Shown: positions 23,951 through 24,318 of the stretch, piece by piece
Position numbering within the stretch: the stretch's first letter is position 1
Layout of the letters: each line of letters starts with the position of its first letter
Source: JBOHER01 sp050701115
GTDB taxonomy: Bacteria > Actinomycetota > Actinomycetes > Mycobacteriales > Pseudonocardiaceae
Length of the DNA stretch: 24,318 bases
NCBI GenBank assembly: GCA_050701115.1
Contig: JBOHER010000387.1
Location: 1 to 24,318, forward strand
Reading direction: 5' to 3'
Position numbers and translations under genes: made by a program
The notes under the pieces: generated by a model
What the model was told of the DNA's origin: nothing
Databases searched by the model: none
The model's input: only the letters and a program-made list of their open reading frames with translations

Positions 23951-24318
23951 GCGATCTCCTCTGCGACACCGGGCGCACCCGTGCTGCGACGCACTTCGGT
24001 CCAGGTGCTGGCGTTGGCGGCGCTGTCCTCGACGGCGGCCAGCACACGCTGCACCCGCAGGCCTTCCGCGAACGACGGCTCGGGGTCGATGTCCTTTGCG
24101 ATTGCCTCCAGCAGGTCGGCTGCCTGGTGGCAGAAGCCGTGCTCGTATCCCAGGAGGTGCCCGGGTGGCCACCACGCGCCGACGTAGGGGTGTTCCGGCT
24201 CGGTGACCAGGATCCGGGTGAAACCGCCGGCGGCGGCGTCCACGGTGTTGTCGAAGACGTGCAGCACGTTCATGTCCTCGAAGTCGAAGGCGATGCTGCC
24301 CTCGGAACCGTTGAGCTC
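23947..24318 (-). CDS. Gfo/Idh/MocA-family oxidoreductase, C-terminal part
   Basis: Only the last 123 codons are in the window; the gene runs off the right edge and stops at TGA 23947. The frame stays open to base 24318 (E-L-N-G-S-E-G-S-I-A-F-D-F-E-D...), which is the typical start of the C-terminal beta-sheet domain of Gfo/Idh/MocA dehydrogenases, continuing with L-H-V-F-D-N and later H-L-L-G-Y-E-H-G-F-C-H-Q, a common late motif. The NAD-binding domain is not visible. Such enzymes oxidise sugars or inositols. It overlaps the following isomerase start, so the two are translationally coupled and this gene (or one before it) should carry the promoter. Confidence 0.85.
   Translation of the reverse strand, partial: ELNGSEGSIAFDFEDMNVLHVFDNTVDAAAGGFTRILVTEPEHPYVGAWWPPGHLLGYEHGFCHQAADLLEAIAKDIDPEPSFAEGLRVQRVLAAVEDSAANASTWTEVRRSTGAPGVAEEIA

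Noticed and set aside
1..24318. CRISPR arrays, tRNA or rRNA genes, insertion sequences, phage genes
   Set aside because: No regularly spaced repeats, no cloverleaf-like or rRNA-like stretch and no transposase or integrase motif was noticed on reading both strands; a tRNA or repeat search tool was not available.

Overview
The window comes from a GC-rich actinomycete. The evidence is strong G/C third-position bias, GTG and TTG starts, tightly overlapping genes, an ANTAR signalling protein, and a fused lipase/acyl-CoA synthetase of the mycobacterial Rv1683 type. A member of the Pseudonocardiales (Amycolatopsis or Saccharomonospora-like) fits best, but this is an inference without a phylogenetic marker. 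No rRNA, tRNA, IS element, phage gene or CRISPR array was seen.

Left part (1-8340): a secreted AMIN-like protein, an SDR with a long N-terminal tail, CutA, a GabD2-like aldehyde dehydrogenase translationally coupled to a second SDR, and the Rv1683-like bifunctional lipid enzyme all lie on the minus strand. A GAF-ANTAR regulator is transcribed divergently on the plus strand. Two regulatory palindromes stand out: a perfect 22-bp one upstream of cutA, and a TAGAA-N4-TTCTA element over the SDR/gabD2 promoter. Between the ANTAR gene and the next gene lies a decayed, frameshifted fragment of another actinobacterial protein.

Middle (8660-12750): a secreted gamma-glutamyltransferase, then a TetR regulator divergent from a carotenoid cleavage oxygenase. 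The divergent intergenic region holds two tandem copies of an ATAACnnnGTTAy operator-like palindrome.

Right part (12776-24318): one long minus-strand array. In transcription order it is Gfo/Idh/MocA oxidoreductase (cut by the window edge), a cytoplasmic TIM-barrel isomerase, a Tat-exported TIM-barrel isomerase, a secreted glucose/sorbosone-dehydrogenase-like protein with a PKD domain, then a seven-gene block: inositol-3-phosphate-synthase homologue, UbiA-like prenyltransferase (EboC/SCO3242 family), TIM-barrel isomerase, EboA, EboB (TatD-like), EboE and EboF (phosphodiesterase-like). The seven genes overlap by 1-4 bases or are 3 bases apart. This is an actinobacterial form of the ebo metabolite-traffic locus in which the sugar-phosphate cyclase EboD is missing and a MIPS-type cyclase stands at the head. 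I infer a pathway that makes, prenylates and processes a cyclitol, with exported oxidoreductases and isomerases next to it. The product is unknown.

Three single-base frame disruptions (near 8469, 17790 and 21703) interrupt otherwise well-preserved reading frames. The one in eboC fuses it in frame to the following isomerase gene; the one in the dehydrogenase gene separates its signal peptide from the catalytic domain. They are either sequencing errors or real lesions.
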